Shown: one piece after another, positions 39,741-50,367 of the stretch
Layout of the letters: each line of letters starts with the position of its first letter
How positions within the stretch are numbered: position 1 is the first letter of the stretch
Position numbers and translations under genes: made by a program
Notes under the pieces: generated by a model
What the model saw: the letters and a program-made list of their open reading frames with translations, nothing else
What the model was told of the DNA's origin: nothing
The model's database searches: none
DNA from: Tricholomella constricta
Taxonomy: Eukaryota > Basidiomycota > Agaricomycetes > Agaricales > Lyophyllaceae
Assembly: GCA_013368375.1 (NCBI GenBank)
Contig: JAACJP010000005.1
Location: 186,001 to 250,000, forward strand
Length of the DNA stretch: 64,000 nt
Reading direction: 5' to 3'

Positions 39741-42069
39741 TCAGAGCCGCCACGCCGCCCAACCTGCATCCATACCACCAACAAGAAACCAACGAGCGAT
39801 GAGCAACCACGAAAAAGAGAGGCTCGCAACTGCACCACCCACCGGAAGATATACACGACCGAATTCGATTGCCCGCCCCGCTCCGCCACCTCGTCCTTCG
39901 TCAGCTCCCGCACCAGGACCAGGACCTCCCTCGCCCCATCCGCGAGCCCCCGCGCCAGCTCCGTTCCGTTTGACGGCGGCGGCAAGATGGGGGGCGCCGG
40001 AACGGGGTCGAAGATTGCGAACACGACCGCGGATATGCCGGTCACGAGAAACTGCGGGACCACGATGAAGACGTTGTGTATGCCCTGTGACGACCGAAGC
40101 ACGGTGAGGATTAGGACGCGGCAGGAGGGACAGAAACGCAAGACGCACGAGGATGATTCCGGCCTTTGCACTGAGACCCCCTCCCTGTCCCTGGGCCTGG
40201 CCCTGCCCCTCAAGCTCGCCTACGTCTTCCCACGCCGAGTCCCCGCCATCGAGGTTGACCCGGCTCACGCGGGCGTGGTGGTTGCCCAATACACCTGCTG
40301 GGCCTGCGGCTGCGCGCGTTTCCCTGCTGGCGTCGTCGTCGTCGTGGTCAGATTCATCATCAGAGCCAGGTTCGGGCTGCTCGGAGGGTCGAGGAAGGAA
40401 CACGGCCGTTTCGCCGTCCCCGGCGGCCTCGGGGTCGTCGTCGGCGGCGGGGGTGCGGGCGTCAGAGAGCAGTATGGAGTCACGGGCGTTGGAGGAGTCG
40501 GCGTCTGGCGTGGTCAGAATGGCTTCCGCGAGCTATCCCAAACCAAGCCACAATGAATCAAATGATGAAAAGAAATTATGAATACGGCATTAGCCCAGGA
40601 AAATCGTTGAACAAGAAAATAGAACCATACGAGAGAGAAAGGCGCCCACTGCGTGAGCGCCCATGAGAAGCCTGTGGCGCTGATGAGTACCGTCGCGCCC
40701 GCGACGGACTCTGTGAGCCTAGGGTGCGGGGGGCTGTGGTTAGGATGGGGCGAGAGAGGAGAGAGAGAGGACGCACAGCGTGCCGAGCATGCACAGCCCA
40801 AGCACGAGGTGGCTCGCAGCCCAGAGGCTCGCGAGGTTCACCTTGGCGCGCTCGGGGACGTCCAACCAGGGCCGCCGGGCGCGTGTGCGTGTACGTGTGC
40901 GCGTGCGAGTGGCGGGCGTGGCGACGAAGGCGGGGAGCAGGACATTGAGGAGGAGCGCGAGTATGGCGGAGTAGAAGAGCGCACGGGTGCCGAGGCGTGT
41001 GGCTTCAGCGTCGCGGGCGGCGGGAGTGGCGGTGGCGGAGGTTGGGGTGGCGCGCTTGTAGAGGTCGCCGATGTATATTGTGGTGTAGAAGAGGAGGGGG
41101 AACCACGCTATCCATGCACTAGGGAATAGCCGGTGAGCGATCAGTTTATCGTCGGAATGTTCAGACGCACAAGAACTGGATTATGCACTGTGGGATTCGC
41201 AGTCAGGGAACGACGTCGTGGAAGAAGGAGACGAGAAGGCTTACTATTTGGCGGATTACGGGAGGGAGGGTAAGCAGGCTTGACCACAGTTCCCTGACTT
41301 CGCGGAGGAAGGCGTTGGGCCGTTTGCCGGGGGAATGGTCGATGCTTCTAAGGAGAACGCGTTCTTTGACGCAGATGGTCATGGTGAGATGGCCCCCGAA
41401 GAGGAGGACGGAGACGATGACACTAAGGACTTGGAGCTGTGTCGTGCCCAGGAAAGGAAACATGGCAGGAAGCGGGATGCTGCCGACAAAAAAGCCGACA
41501 ACAGCACCAACGCCGTGCATGCGTGCCGCCCACGCGTTCCCGGACGCTTGGGCGGCGGGCGGAAGGGTGTCGACGAGGAGGGCGCGGTCCATCGCCATGA
41601 CGGCGTTAATGGAGAAGTCGATGAGGTAGATGGCGAGCACGGCGAGCGCGACTGTTAGCTTGTCGTTGCTGGGCGAGTGCCAAGTCGTAAATAGGGCTGC
41701 GAAGCCGCGGGTATATCCCAACAGCAGCATTGCGAGAACGCAGACGACGGTGCCGAGCAGCATGTATGGGCGGCGACGGCCAAAGCGGGAGGTGGAGGTG
41801 TCTGCGAGGACGCCGATGAGTGGCTGCATGATAAGGCCGGAGAGCGGTCCCGCGAGGAATACGATAGCCATGGAAGACTTGGAGAGCCCCAAGGAGAGGA
41901 GGTACGGGGATGCGTAGCCCATTTCGACGGACCAGAATATTTGCACGCCGAGAAGTCCAATGGTGAGAGTAGGTAAGTGTGTCCATTTGGGTCCGACGAT
42001 ATAGGCCTTCCCAGAAAACTTTTGCGCGCGAGAGGACGCGTCGACTGAGAGAGGGGCGAAACCCGTCAT
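39741..42069 (-). CDS. MFS sugar transporter, sucrose/alpha-glucoside symporter type
   Basis: Proton-coupled sugar uptake at the plasma membrane. Similar to SUT/Sut1-like proteins by GLLGVQIFWSVEMGYASPYLLSLG, then GPLSGLIMQPLIGVLAD and the loop RFGRRRPYM between helices 2 and 3, plus WIAWFPLLFYTTIYIGDLYKR and TGFSWALTQWAPFSL. Exons (minus): 42069-41245, 41187-41171 (17 nt only), 41118-40777, 40718-40631, 40532-40149, 40084-39741. Donors, CTRAC branch points and acceptors are good. A long acidic cytoplasmic loop precedes helix 11 (GIHNVFIVVPQFLVTG). In the last exon the frame slips by one base near 39840: YIFR is in one frame, the last helix VGGAVASLSFSWLLIARW in the next. That is a pseudogenising or sequencing indel; otherwise the protein ends differently at 39551. 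Confidence 0.82.
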
Positions 42070-42466
42070 AGGTATAACTAAATCGGGTTACACGCGCTTA
42101 ATACAAAGGATCTGCTAAAGAACAGGTACATATATTGGTTTAGCACGATATATGTTATGAGAAATTGCTTCCAAGGCGCACCTGACGCCTAGTCTCCGAT
42201 AACAATGAAATGAGGCGCACACACGACGAACGTGACGAGAATTTGCTGTCCGAATAGTAACGATCTGCAGAGCTGTTAAGCTTATGGTATGGGTGTATTG
42301 CAGAATACTCACATTACTGTCTATACGAACCACCATTCGTCGACATGGTACTGGTAGAGGCAGGACGAGGAACAGTGACGGAATGGAGATGCACGACGTG
42401 TAAGTATGGATAGTGATTATATAATGTTCGAGTCAACAACGGCCACAGTCTCAGTTTACTACCAGC
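42070..42466. other. upstream region of the transporter gene
   Basis: No coding frame. It lies between the transporter start and the divergently placed tRNA-Cys, so it should hold the transporter promoter. No specific site is recognised. Confidence 0.4.
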
Positions 42467-42547
42467 GTCTCGATAGCTAAGTGGTATAGCATGCGATTGC
42501 AGTCTCTGTTTATCGCAGGGTCCGGTGTTCGAACCACCGTCGGGACT
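42467..42547 (+). tRNA. tRNA-Cys (GCA) with a 9-nt intron
   Basis: Full cloverleaf by eye. The acceptor stem GTCTCGA/TCGGGAC has seven pairs, one of them T-G. The D stem is GCTA/TAGC with loop AGTGGTA. The anticodon stem is TGCGA/TCGCA with loop TTGCAG...A (anticodon GCA), and the T stem CGGTG/CACCG has loop TTCGAAC. The discriminator is T, as in tRNA-Cys. The intron TCTCTGTTT (42503-42511) sits at the standard place after position 37. Internal A box TAGCTAAGTGG and B box GTGTTCGAACC are intact. A TTTT terminator follows at about 42563. Confidence 0.93.
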
Positions 42548-42922
42548 GCTCTCGATATTTATTTTGCCTCCGTGCGTTTTTTATCGGTGCTGATATGAAG
42601 CAGCGGGCTATACAGCTCCTAATTCCCTTCTGAAGCCCTGAAATGCGCTCATCCCTGCCTGTGCATCCAAGTACTTAATTTGTGTAATAAAATCTATCCG
42701 CTGGCTTTAGCGTCTTTCTTTTGGTTTCTTGAGTATGGAAGACGTGACTGTAACTCCTGAAGGCCTGAAGGCTCAAATTCATAATTAGAGCAAGCATCAA
42801 CATCATCATAAGCGACACAAACCGATAGGAAAACATATATATGTAATGTAAGATATAAATAAGCAAGTAAGTATGTTACAAACGCAGCGCATCTCGTCAT
42901 GGTCGTGAGCAGTGGTCATGGG
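42548..42922. other. intergenic, no gene seen
   Basis: AT-rich stretch after the tRNA, containing its Pol III terminator and the 3' side of the membrane-protein gene. No other feature. Confidence 0.4.
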
Positions 42923-44489
42923 TCACACAACGTGCCCCGACGCCGCGAGCTTCTCCCCATGCGCCTCCTCGTCCTTTTCAGTACCAGTACCAGCGTCAGT
43001 ATCAGTGTATGCATGCCTGCCCGGCGTCGTAGCCGTGCTGCGCGACTCCCCATCATCGGCGCTTTGGAACACGGGGACGGCAAACGAGAGGTGGCCCAGC
43101 GTCGCTGGGCGCATGTCACCCCTACCCCCAACGCCACCCCCCGCCGCGGCCCCCGCGCCGGAGAGAGGGAGGGAGAGGGAGGAGAGCCCGTAGTTGTCCA
43201 CGAAGGAACGCTGGAGGTTGACGAGCACTACTACGATTGTGGGGTACATGCCCTGCAGGGAGAGGGTGGAGTCAGTGTCACGGTAAGTTGGGGAAAAGGA
43301 AGGAGGGAGACGCACTGAGATCATGCAGTACGAGGCAAAGAAGATCTCCCCCGCCATGTGTTGGGCTGTACCCTTCCCGCCCGCGCTGTTTGGCGCAAAG
43401 GTCAGGATTAGGGTGACGATCTGTAGGTGCGAATGCGCCGGTCGTGGTCAGAACAAGAGCAAGAACCAGAAGAAGGATGTGAAAGACGCACCTGGAGGAT
43501 GAAGTAGATGAGGCCGGACTCGACGAGCAGCGTGAGGACGTTCTGCACTTGCGAGCGGCGCTTACCGCCGAGACCGAGGTTGTGGACGACGACTTTGCGG
43601 TGGGCCCTAGATGCGGGCGGCTGTCAGGTCAGGTCGTGCTCACGCGCAAGTGGGGAATGGAGAGGCGCGCACCATAGGATGTAGGCTATGAGGAGCGTGG
43701 CGGCGGCGTTGGTGGCGGCAGAGAGGGCGATGCTGGAGCTCAGGAGGTCGGGAATGAGCAGGCTCCCTGGGGGTTGCTCGTCTATGGTGTCGAATGCGAG
43801 GTACGCAAATGTGGTGGCTAGGCCGGGTTAGCGAGGGTTTCCTTTTTTTTTCAAAAAGTAGAGGGCTTACCGACGGTTCCGAGCCACAGAACCACAGGGA
43901 GGATGAGGAACCACAGGCGATCTGTGAAGAGCACCCAGGCGCGCCAGATGACGACGGCGTCGCTGATGAGCGGCTGCGAGGCGATTCAGAGGGCGGGGGC
44001 ATAGAGAGAAGGAGGGGCTCACCATAAGCTGTGCGGTCCAGGTAATGATGGCGTTCGAGTGGCGCGCTTTCGCGCCGGCGAGAGCGGGCTTGGCCTGTAG
44101 TGGGAGATCGGGGTTGTAGATGAGGCCGAAGCGGATGAGGAGGGATGGGCTAGTTAGCTGGGCTGCGAGCTGCATGCTAGCGAGGAGGAAGGAGAGGAGG
44201 GTGACGGTGAACATGACGCGCTGGGGGAGGGCTTTGAGGCCTCGGCGGCTGGAGGGCACGTGTAAGTTGGAGGGTGATAATAATAAAAAGAGCACGTACA
44301 TGATCATGGCGGTGGAGATGGAGAAAAGGAGGGCGAAAGCACCTGAACAGAAAAAAATATCAAGCTCTGGTGGTGAGGGATCAGAGAGCGGTACGGACCG
44401 TAGAGGATGCAGAGCGCAGTGAGCCATGCGATGCCTTCGAGAAGGGTGATCCCCAGGCGCTGGAGGAGGAAAGTTTCTTCTGGAGACAT
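42923..44489 (-). CDS. seven-helix membrane protein of unknown function (basidiomycete type)
   Basis: Exons (minus): 44489-44399, 44342-44023, 43973-43871, 43817-43673, 43606-43492, 43420-43316, 43252-42923; total 1,209 nt, 402 residues. Start MSPEETFLLQRLGITLLEGIA. Seven hydrophobic segments are visible: near the start, GAFALLFSISTAMIMYVLFLLL, VMFTVTLLSFLLASMQLA, AIITWTAQLM, LWFLILPVVLWLGTV, SSSIALSAATNAAATLLIAYILW and the LIYFILQ/IVTLILTF region. A polar, Gly/Ala- and Asp/Glu-rich cytoplasmic tail of about 90 residues follows. The topology resembles the many receptor-like seven-helix proteins of mushrooms, whose ligands are unknown. I recognise no characterised family signature, so no function is assigned. 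It faces QTRT2 head to head with 237 bp between the starts. Confidence 0.75.
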
Positions 44490-44726
44490 GATGATCAGCG
44501 AAGAGAAGACTGCGGAGAAGAGATAACTTATAACGGTTTGGTAATTAATTGTTCACGGGCAGGCGAGGAGCGGTCTGATACAGGCACGATAGCGAGCGCT
44601 ATGAGAAGGCACGGTTCCAGGGATTGTCGTGATGGAGGCTGAAGCGGTCCCGGATTATGATCATCGATCAATCGATCGACAGCCCGAGTCGGAATGCACT
44701 TTTTGACTTGGTCGTCTCTCGCTCGA

Positions 44727-46361
44727 ATGACGCGCCTCCAGTTTGCTTTGACGCATCCCGACCAGCAGACGACGTTCGGCCCGCGCCTGGGCACGCTCGT
44801 CGTCCGCTCAATCACACTCGACACTCCGACCTTGCTAACCTCGACATCGCGCGGTGTCATCCCCCACCTCTCGCGCGACCACGTCCGCAAGAGCCCCGCT
44901 CTCGCATGGCTGCACGTCCCCTTCGAGTCCTTGTGAGTCCACCTATGATTGCTACTGACGAGCGCTGATGTCCCCCGAGCCTCGAACACACCCCGCCCGT
45001 CCCGACACTGCAGCCCGGCCCGCACCCGCTCCACCGCTTCCTGGGCTTCAAGCCTGACGACCACATCCTCTCTTTCGACCTGCGCGACCCCGCCGATGTC
45101 CGCGAAATGCCCCCCAACGGCAACAGCCACGTATCTGCCATGTGTCTCCGCGGTGTCCGCAAGGTAAGCCCTGTGCCCGCCATGTCCTCCCCAACTCTCA
45201 CTCTCATCACAGATCTCTCCAGCCCAATGGCGCACGTACACAAATGCATGCCAACCTGACATTGTCGCGGCACTCACCGATACTCCCCACAGGCACCCAC
45301 CTTTTTCCCAAAAGCGCCTCACAAAGAGCATCGACCGCTCCACAGCGTGGCTCGCCAATCTCCTCGCCACGGACGACACTCTTCCCCCAGCCCCAGCCCC
45401 AGCGGTGTTCGTTCACCTCGCAGGCTCCACCTCCCACCCCGCCCGCGCAGCATTCACCGCCTCCCTCCTCGAGCCCCTTTCCCCCGTCAACGCCGCCCTC
45501 CCATCGCTCGACGCAGGCGTAACAGGCTACATCCTCGATCTCGCTCCCCTACGCGCGACCGCAACCGCAGAACCCGACTCCCACTCCCTCCTGCGCACCT
45601 CCCTGCACGCCCTCCCGCCCACCAAGCCGCGCCTCGCCCACGGCACACCCGGCCCGCACGCCCTCCTCCGTCTCCTCCGTGACGTGGGCGCGGACGCGGT
45701 CGATGCGCCCTGGGCGATCGCTGCGGCGGCGTGCGGCGTGTCCTTTGATTTCGAGTTTCCTGTGCGGGAGACGAAGCGCGCGGAAGACGGAGCAGGGAAG
45801 GAGGAGCTCGGGTGTAACTTGTACGATGCGCGGTATGCACTCGATTTTGGTGGCCTTGGCGGGGAAAGGGAAGGAGGGTGCGCATGTGTGGCGTGTACGG
45901 ATGCGCAGGATCGGGGTCGGGGTCGGAAACAGATAGTGCATGGCACAGACGCGTCCGAAGCTGCGGATGCGCTTGCGGGTGCGGATGCGCATGGAGACGA
46001 AGCGCTGCCCGGGTACACGCGCGCGTACGTCCATCACCTTCTGCATACGCACGAGATGGGCGCGCACGCGCTGCTGGCGCTGCACAACCTCGAGATCGTG
46101 CGCGCGTTCCTCGCCGGTGTGCGGCGCGTCCTGGCCGCTGACGGGGTGACGGGGTTCGCGCGCGAGGTGGGGCGATTTGAGGAGCGGTATTTGGAGCTTG
46201 ATGCGGATGCGGACGGGGGAGAAGGGGAAGGAGACAAGGGCACGGTCATGCGGGAGGCGAAGGTGATGTGGGCCGAGGTGGAGAGGGCACGGGGAAAGGG
46301 GCGGTTGGCGCGAGAGAGGGAGAAGGAGAAAGGAAGGGAAAAGGAGGACGAGAGCGTGTAG
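44727..46361 (+). CDS. QTRT2: queuine tRNA-ribosyltransferase accessory subunit 2
   Basis: Non-catalytic partner of QTRT1 in eukaryotic tRNA-guanine transglycosylase, which puts queuine at the wobble position of tRNAs with GUN anticodons. Exons 44727-44932, 44980-45163 and 45213-46361 sum to 1,539 nt, 512 residues. Family marks: FGPRLGTL at the start, LLTSTSRGVIPHLSRDH, GPHPLHRFLGF, and the C-terminal zinc site CACVACT (C-x-C-x2-C) with His in LLALHNLEIVRAFLAG, preceded by YTRAYVHHLLHTHEMGAHALL. The tail after residue about 480 is charged and poorly conserved. The barrel's middle is Pro/Ala-rich. ATG 44727 is the start; an open frame before it is not needed. The tRNA-Cys nearby is not a substrate (anticodon GCA). 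Confidence 0.88.
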
Positions 46362-47510
46362 CCTACTACGACTTGCGTACGTGCATGTTACGTGTTTTAT
46401 TTAAACGGATACTCGCGATTCATGCGCAATGTATAATATGGGCAAGTATATAATACCCAAAGTGCTCGCGAACTCTTCCTCCGCCATGACGGTACGACGG
46501 ACTCGCGGCCCAGGATTCCGCCGCGGGTATGTAGGTATCCGCTTTGAGCTGTTTCTGGCGCACATGGGGCTATGGACCTACACACAGGGCGCGTCAGCTC
46601 CTGATCCTCGATCCCCATCAGGTTTTCACCTTGAAACCAGCCACCAGTCAGCCACCACGAACCCCTCCTTCTCCAGCTCCTTGCCCCATTCAGGCACCTA
46701 CAATGTTTCGACCTTAACCCCATTTTCTTCTTTCTTCTTCTTCAAGTTTCATAATTCAAGTTTCAGACAGCTTTTAACTTTCGTCGGCTGTTTAGTTTGC
46801 CCGGATGGTTCTAAGCGAAATGTTAATTTACGGATAGCGACAATCAAGATATCGCGGCTGTGATGATAAAAAGAACATCGCCATGGCTCGCGGCGCATGG
46901 TGTCGAGTGCCCAGAGATTTGAGAAGCTGCCGGCCCGATGATGCACCTTATATGTCCTCGAGTGTTACCGTATACCTGCGTGGATTGTGGAGAAGAGTCG
47001 AGTCAGATCTTTACCAAGCCTGCATGCATGTGAGTGTACAATGCATAGCGGTTCCGAGAGTCTGAGGGCGATTCACACCGCTTGTCAGAGTTGAAGTGTC
47101 CGGCCCGGGTGCAGGTGCGACGCTGTTCGAAGAGCGCACTGCGCGCCAGGGCGAGAGGAGTGCTTGGATATCATGTCGCAGCGGATGTCGGAGCATGACA
47201 TCCTTGTGATGGGCCCCCAATCGATAAGTTGACGCTTGTCCTTGCGGATTCGAAGATCTCCGCGATGATGGTGGCGGCGTTGTTGGTCCGATTGAATGTC
47301 GATCAGTTCGACTTGGGCTTACACTTTGTCGTTTACAAGTCCAGGCCGTAGTCTTCTCCTATTTCGTCAAAAGATGTAGACCCAAGCTGGCATTAGCCAC
47401 GCATCTACGCAGGCTATTTAGCCTGAACAATCATTTACTTCCAGGTGAACGCTAGTGAATTGACGCTAATAAATTGACAAAGGAATGAGATAGGTCGTAG
47501 TTGCAGTAAC
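46362..47510. other. intergenic; possible two-exon minus-strand relic at 46397-46697
   Basis: On the minus strand 46697-46630 reads VPEWGKELEKEGFVVADWW and is flanked by acceptor TTGTAG and donor GTGAAA. After a 52-nt intron-like gap with branch GCTGACG and acceptor GTGTAG, coding could continue from 46577 to a stop at 46397. No start exon is evident upstream and I recognise no family. From 46700 to 47510 there is nothing else I can support. Confidence 0.3.
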
Positions 47511-49622
47511 CTAAGAATGTCGTTCAGGATAAGAAGGGGCAGATTTCAGGTACTTCAGTGCCGTAGCATGAGCATCACCTGTCAGTGGGTAACCCTTCTG
47601 GATGACCTGCAAGCGAGGCTGAGGCGATGCCTCCCAAGCAAGGACAGTATTCTTTGGCGAGGCCCCAGGACACGCGAGAGTGGTGTACGGAGCAACTCCA
47701 CCGTAAACCTCATCCAGCACCTTCGTCCCTGACCATGACCCACTCAGAATGTTCAAGAACATCCAGATGAACACAACCGCTGTTGAAAAAATGAGAGGGA
47801 CGAAGCCGATAGCATAGCGCGGCTTGTAGCATGTTCCCAAACGTCCACCCGTGCTGAGGACGTGTATGGGTGCGCTCTGTAGCGCAGACCATCCGTTATA
47901 TCCCAGACTCGCGATGAAAAGCGATCCGCCAACTTCTCCAACCCATTTCGTCACCTGGTCGGTGGTGAATTCGACGCGATTCAATCCTTCATCAAGTAAA
48001 CCCAACCCTGAGTATTCCTTCCTCAAGTCAAAACCCAATATCTGATGCCCTATAGAAGCGATGGCGTTCCCAGCGCTACCTGGCCCAAGAGAGCTCTCTG
48101 TAAGTGGGGTGTTACTGTGATGGATGAAGTGCGTCGTGGGCGAGTTCGCATTGGCACTCAGCGTATAGCGCTGATATGGCTCGAACTGCACAATCCGAGT
48201 GATGTTATCAGACGCAGATGGCTGCATATCCCAATAGTCGGAAATGACGAAATTTAGATCGCTGGGCAGGCGAGTGAGATTGAGGGCCACGTTACCCCGG
48301 GAATCGACGTCGACGGTGGCGTTTACCATGTTGACCTGTGTCGCTGTCGCGCAAACCATCCTTGAGTAAAAGGCTCCAGCAAAACCATCGACCCCAATAG
48401 ATCCACCAACTCCAAGCAATTTGCACATGTCTCCATTGTACATATCTCCGTCGATCGTCGCATTATAGGATATCCCAAGCCTTCTTTGCATTGCCGCCGT
48501 GCAGTTTCCCATCAAGGGCCTGGCGGGACTCTCGTCAAATCCAATGCTTGGTAAATCGTAGGTTCCGACGTTCGCCGCGTCGGACAGGACGAGGTTGGTG
48601 GAGTTAATGCTCGTCAGGGTTCCATTGGCGTCCAATGTCGCCGGGTCAAAGAAGGTATACAAATAGGAACGAATATCGTCTACAGTCTTGCTAAGGATGT
48701 TCTCCATGTAATCCGGGCCTGTGTAACTCCTCCAGGTGCCGTTGGTAGAGAAATGCACCTTGCCAATGTCAGACATCGACTTCGAGTCGTGGACACCCAG
48801 AGTCATGCAACCGACATCCACTTCTACTGCCATAGTCAGGGGGATATTGACCTTCTTGTCAGGCATGAGCTGAGGGACGCCCGCAACCATTCGGACGCCC
48901 GTGCTATGAGGTTCAATCGCAAGGCCTTTTTGGATGGTAGGAATAAGGAGACGCTGGGTATTCGGGCCGATGTAGAAAGCGTTGAGATCGAAGATCGCTT
49001 CACGTTGATAGGACCAATGTGTGAGCTGGCGCGGCATCATGACATCGCTGTCGGAGGAGTTTAAGCCTCCGAAAAATTCACTATCGGCGTAAGTTGAGTT
49101 GTGCCAACTGGTGCAATTTTTTTGGAAGATATCGCCAAGATCGACGACACCACTGGAGTCGCATCTGTAGGCTTTGATGTTCGACAGGTCAGTGCCGTTG
49201 ACTATATTCGCGACGATGAGGGCTCGAGCAGCGTCGCTCGAGTTCACAGATGCAGGAAAGTCGGTGGAATCTGCATATGGAATTGAGCACGCATAAAATC
49301 CAAGAAAGCCGACGTCGCTGAGTGATATGAAGATGGTATACCAAACTGACAGCATGAGGAGAAGAAAGAGGTTTGTCGACGGTGCCGGATCTGCATGTTT
49401 ACGACAAAGACGGTCGAATATCCACTTCACTGTGGAAAAAGTGGCAGTTGAAGCACCAACAATGCGGTTGATTGTGTCGTGGGTGTCGATGGGTGCAACA
49501 CGAGAGACGCTCGCGAGAGTGATGATGCTGATTAGGCCAAGGCCGACATACGAAAGGATCTGAATGGCGACTCGAAGTACGAGCGTTATCTGGCCAATAG
49601 TGATAGACGAGGATATGATCAT
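47511..49622 (-). CDS. large membrane protein with glycosylated ectodomain, tandem paralogue A
   Basis: Intronless, 703 residues from ATG 49622 (MIISSSITIGQITLVLRV); the open frame extends ten codons further but without an ATG. A first hydrophobic helix (about residues 10-35) is followed by a second (LFLLLMLSVWYTIFISLSDVGFLGFYAC, about 85-115). Then comes a long outside region of about 480 residues with many N-glycosylation sequons (NGT, NCT, NST, NSS) and paired Cys, and a C-terminal helix (IGFVPLIFSTAVVFIWMFLNIL, about 610-635) with a short tail. About half of the residues match its neighbour at 50368. The family is known to me only as a basidiomycete membrane protein of unknown function. 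Confidence 0.75.
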   Translation of the reverse strand: MIISSSITIGQITLVLRVAIQILSYVGLGLISIITLASVSRVAPIDTHDTINRIVGASTATFSTVKWIFDRLCRKHADPAPSTNLFLLLMLSVWYTIFISLSDVGFLGFYACSIPYADSTDFPASVNSSDAARALIVANIVNGTDLSNIKAYRCDSSGVVDLGDIFQKNCTSWHNSTYADSEFFGGLNSSDSDVMMPRQLTHWSYQREAIFDLNAFYIGPNTQRLLIPTIQKGLAIEPHSTGVRMVAGVPQLMPDKKVNIPLTMAVEVDVGCMTLGVHDSKSMSDIGKVHFSTNGTWRSYTGPDYMENILSKTVDDIRSYLYTFFDPATLDANGTLTSINSTNLVLSDAANVGTYDLPSIGFDESPARPLMGNCTAAMQRRLGISYNATIDGDMYNGDMCKLLGVGGSIGVDGFAGAFYSRMVCATATQVNMVNATVDVDSRGNVALNLTRLPSDLNFVISDYWDMQPSASDNITRIVQFEPYQRYTLSANANSPTTHFIHHSNTPLTESSLGPGSAGNAIASIGHQILGFDLRKEYSGLGLLDEGLNRVEFTTDQVTKWVGEVGGSLFIASLGYNGWSALQSAPIHVLSTGGRLGTCYKPRYAIGFVPLIFSTAVVFIWMFLNILSGSWSGTKVLDEVYGGVAPYTTLACPGASPKNTVLAWEASPQPRLQVIQKGYPLTGDAHATALKYLKSAPSYPERHS

Positions 49623-50367
49623 AGTGGGTAAAGGAGTGTCGAGAGGTTTCAACGTCTGAGGGCAAGCACAAATAAGAGTAGCAGGATTGAAGCAAACGAG
49701 GAGCAGAAAGCAAGTGAGATATGGTCGAAGACCTGTTTCCCACTTCTGGTGACTACCAAGTCAACCACCTGACAGATCAGACATCTCCACATTGAACGAC
49801 GTTTATCAGATCCTCTTTTAGCCAGCAAATCTAGATGCTCATAGGTCGACGGCGCCCTGAGCACCGGATATGCATTGCCTTCGAGAAATTACTGAAATAT
49901 GATGGACATTGAGTTTCTGCGGACCCTGAACTTACGTGCGCTGAAAGGCATGCAGATCCAAGACAGATCCAACACCCCGCCAAGTCCAATTCGCTGGCTT
50001 GAAGGTCGCAGAGGCCCAGAAAATGACAGTCAGCGGTCACGCATAAGCAAGAGCCTGGCATATATCATCGTCGTTGCTCTTCGCCAGCAGTGCCCTGTTT
50101 CATGATGACAAGCCAGCGGTGGCAACTTTGGCTGAGGTAGTGGTGAAGAAGAGTCAACATCAAATGATTGATTGTTGAAACTGGACTTCTTCTACATCAG
50201 CATTTGAGCACCACGCTCAGATTGCCGTTCTGGGATCCTTTTTCGCGTTGAACTGAGATCGGTAGCTTATCGTAATGAATATTCTATATATAAGATCTGC
50301 CGCAAGGAATAAATTCTTTTGAGTGAACTCTTGTCCACGAAGAAATCGAGGACGAAGCTCAAGGATA
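49623..50367. other. intergenic between the two paralogues
   Basis: Upstream region of the left paralogue. No coding frame supported. Confidence 0.4.
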
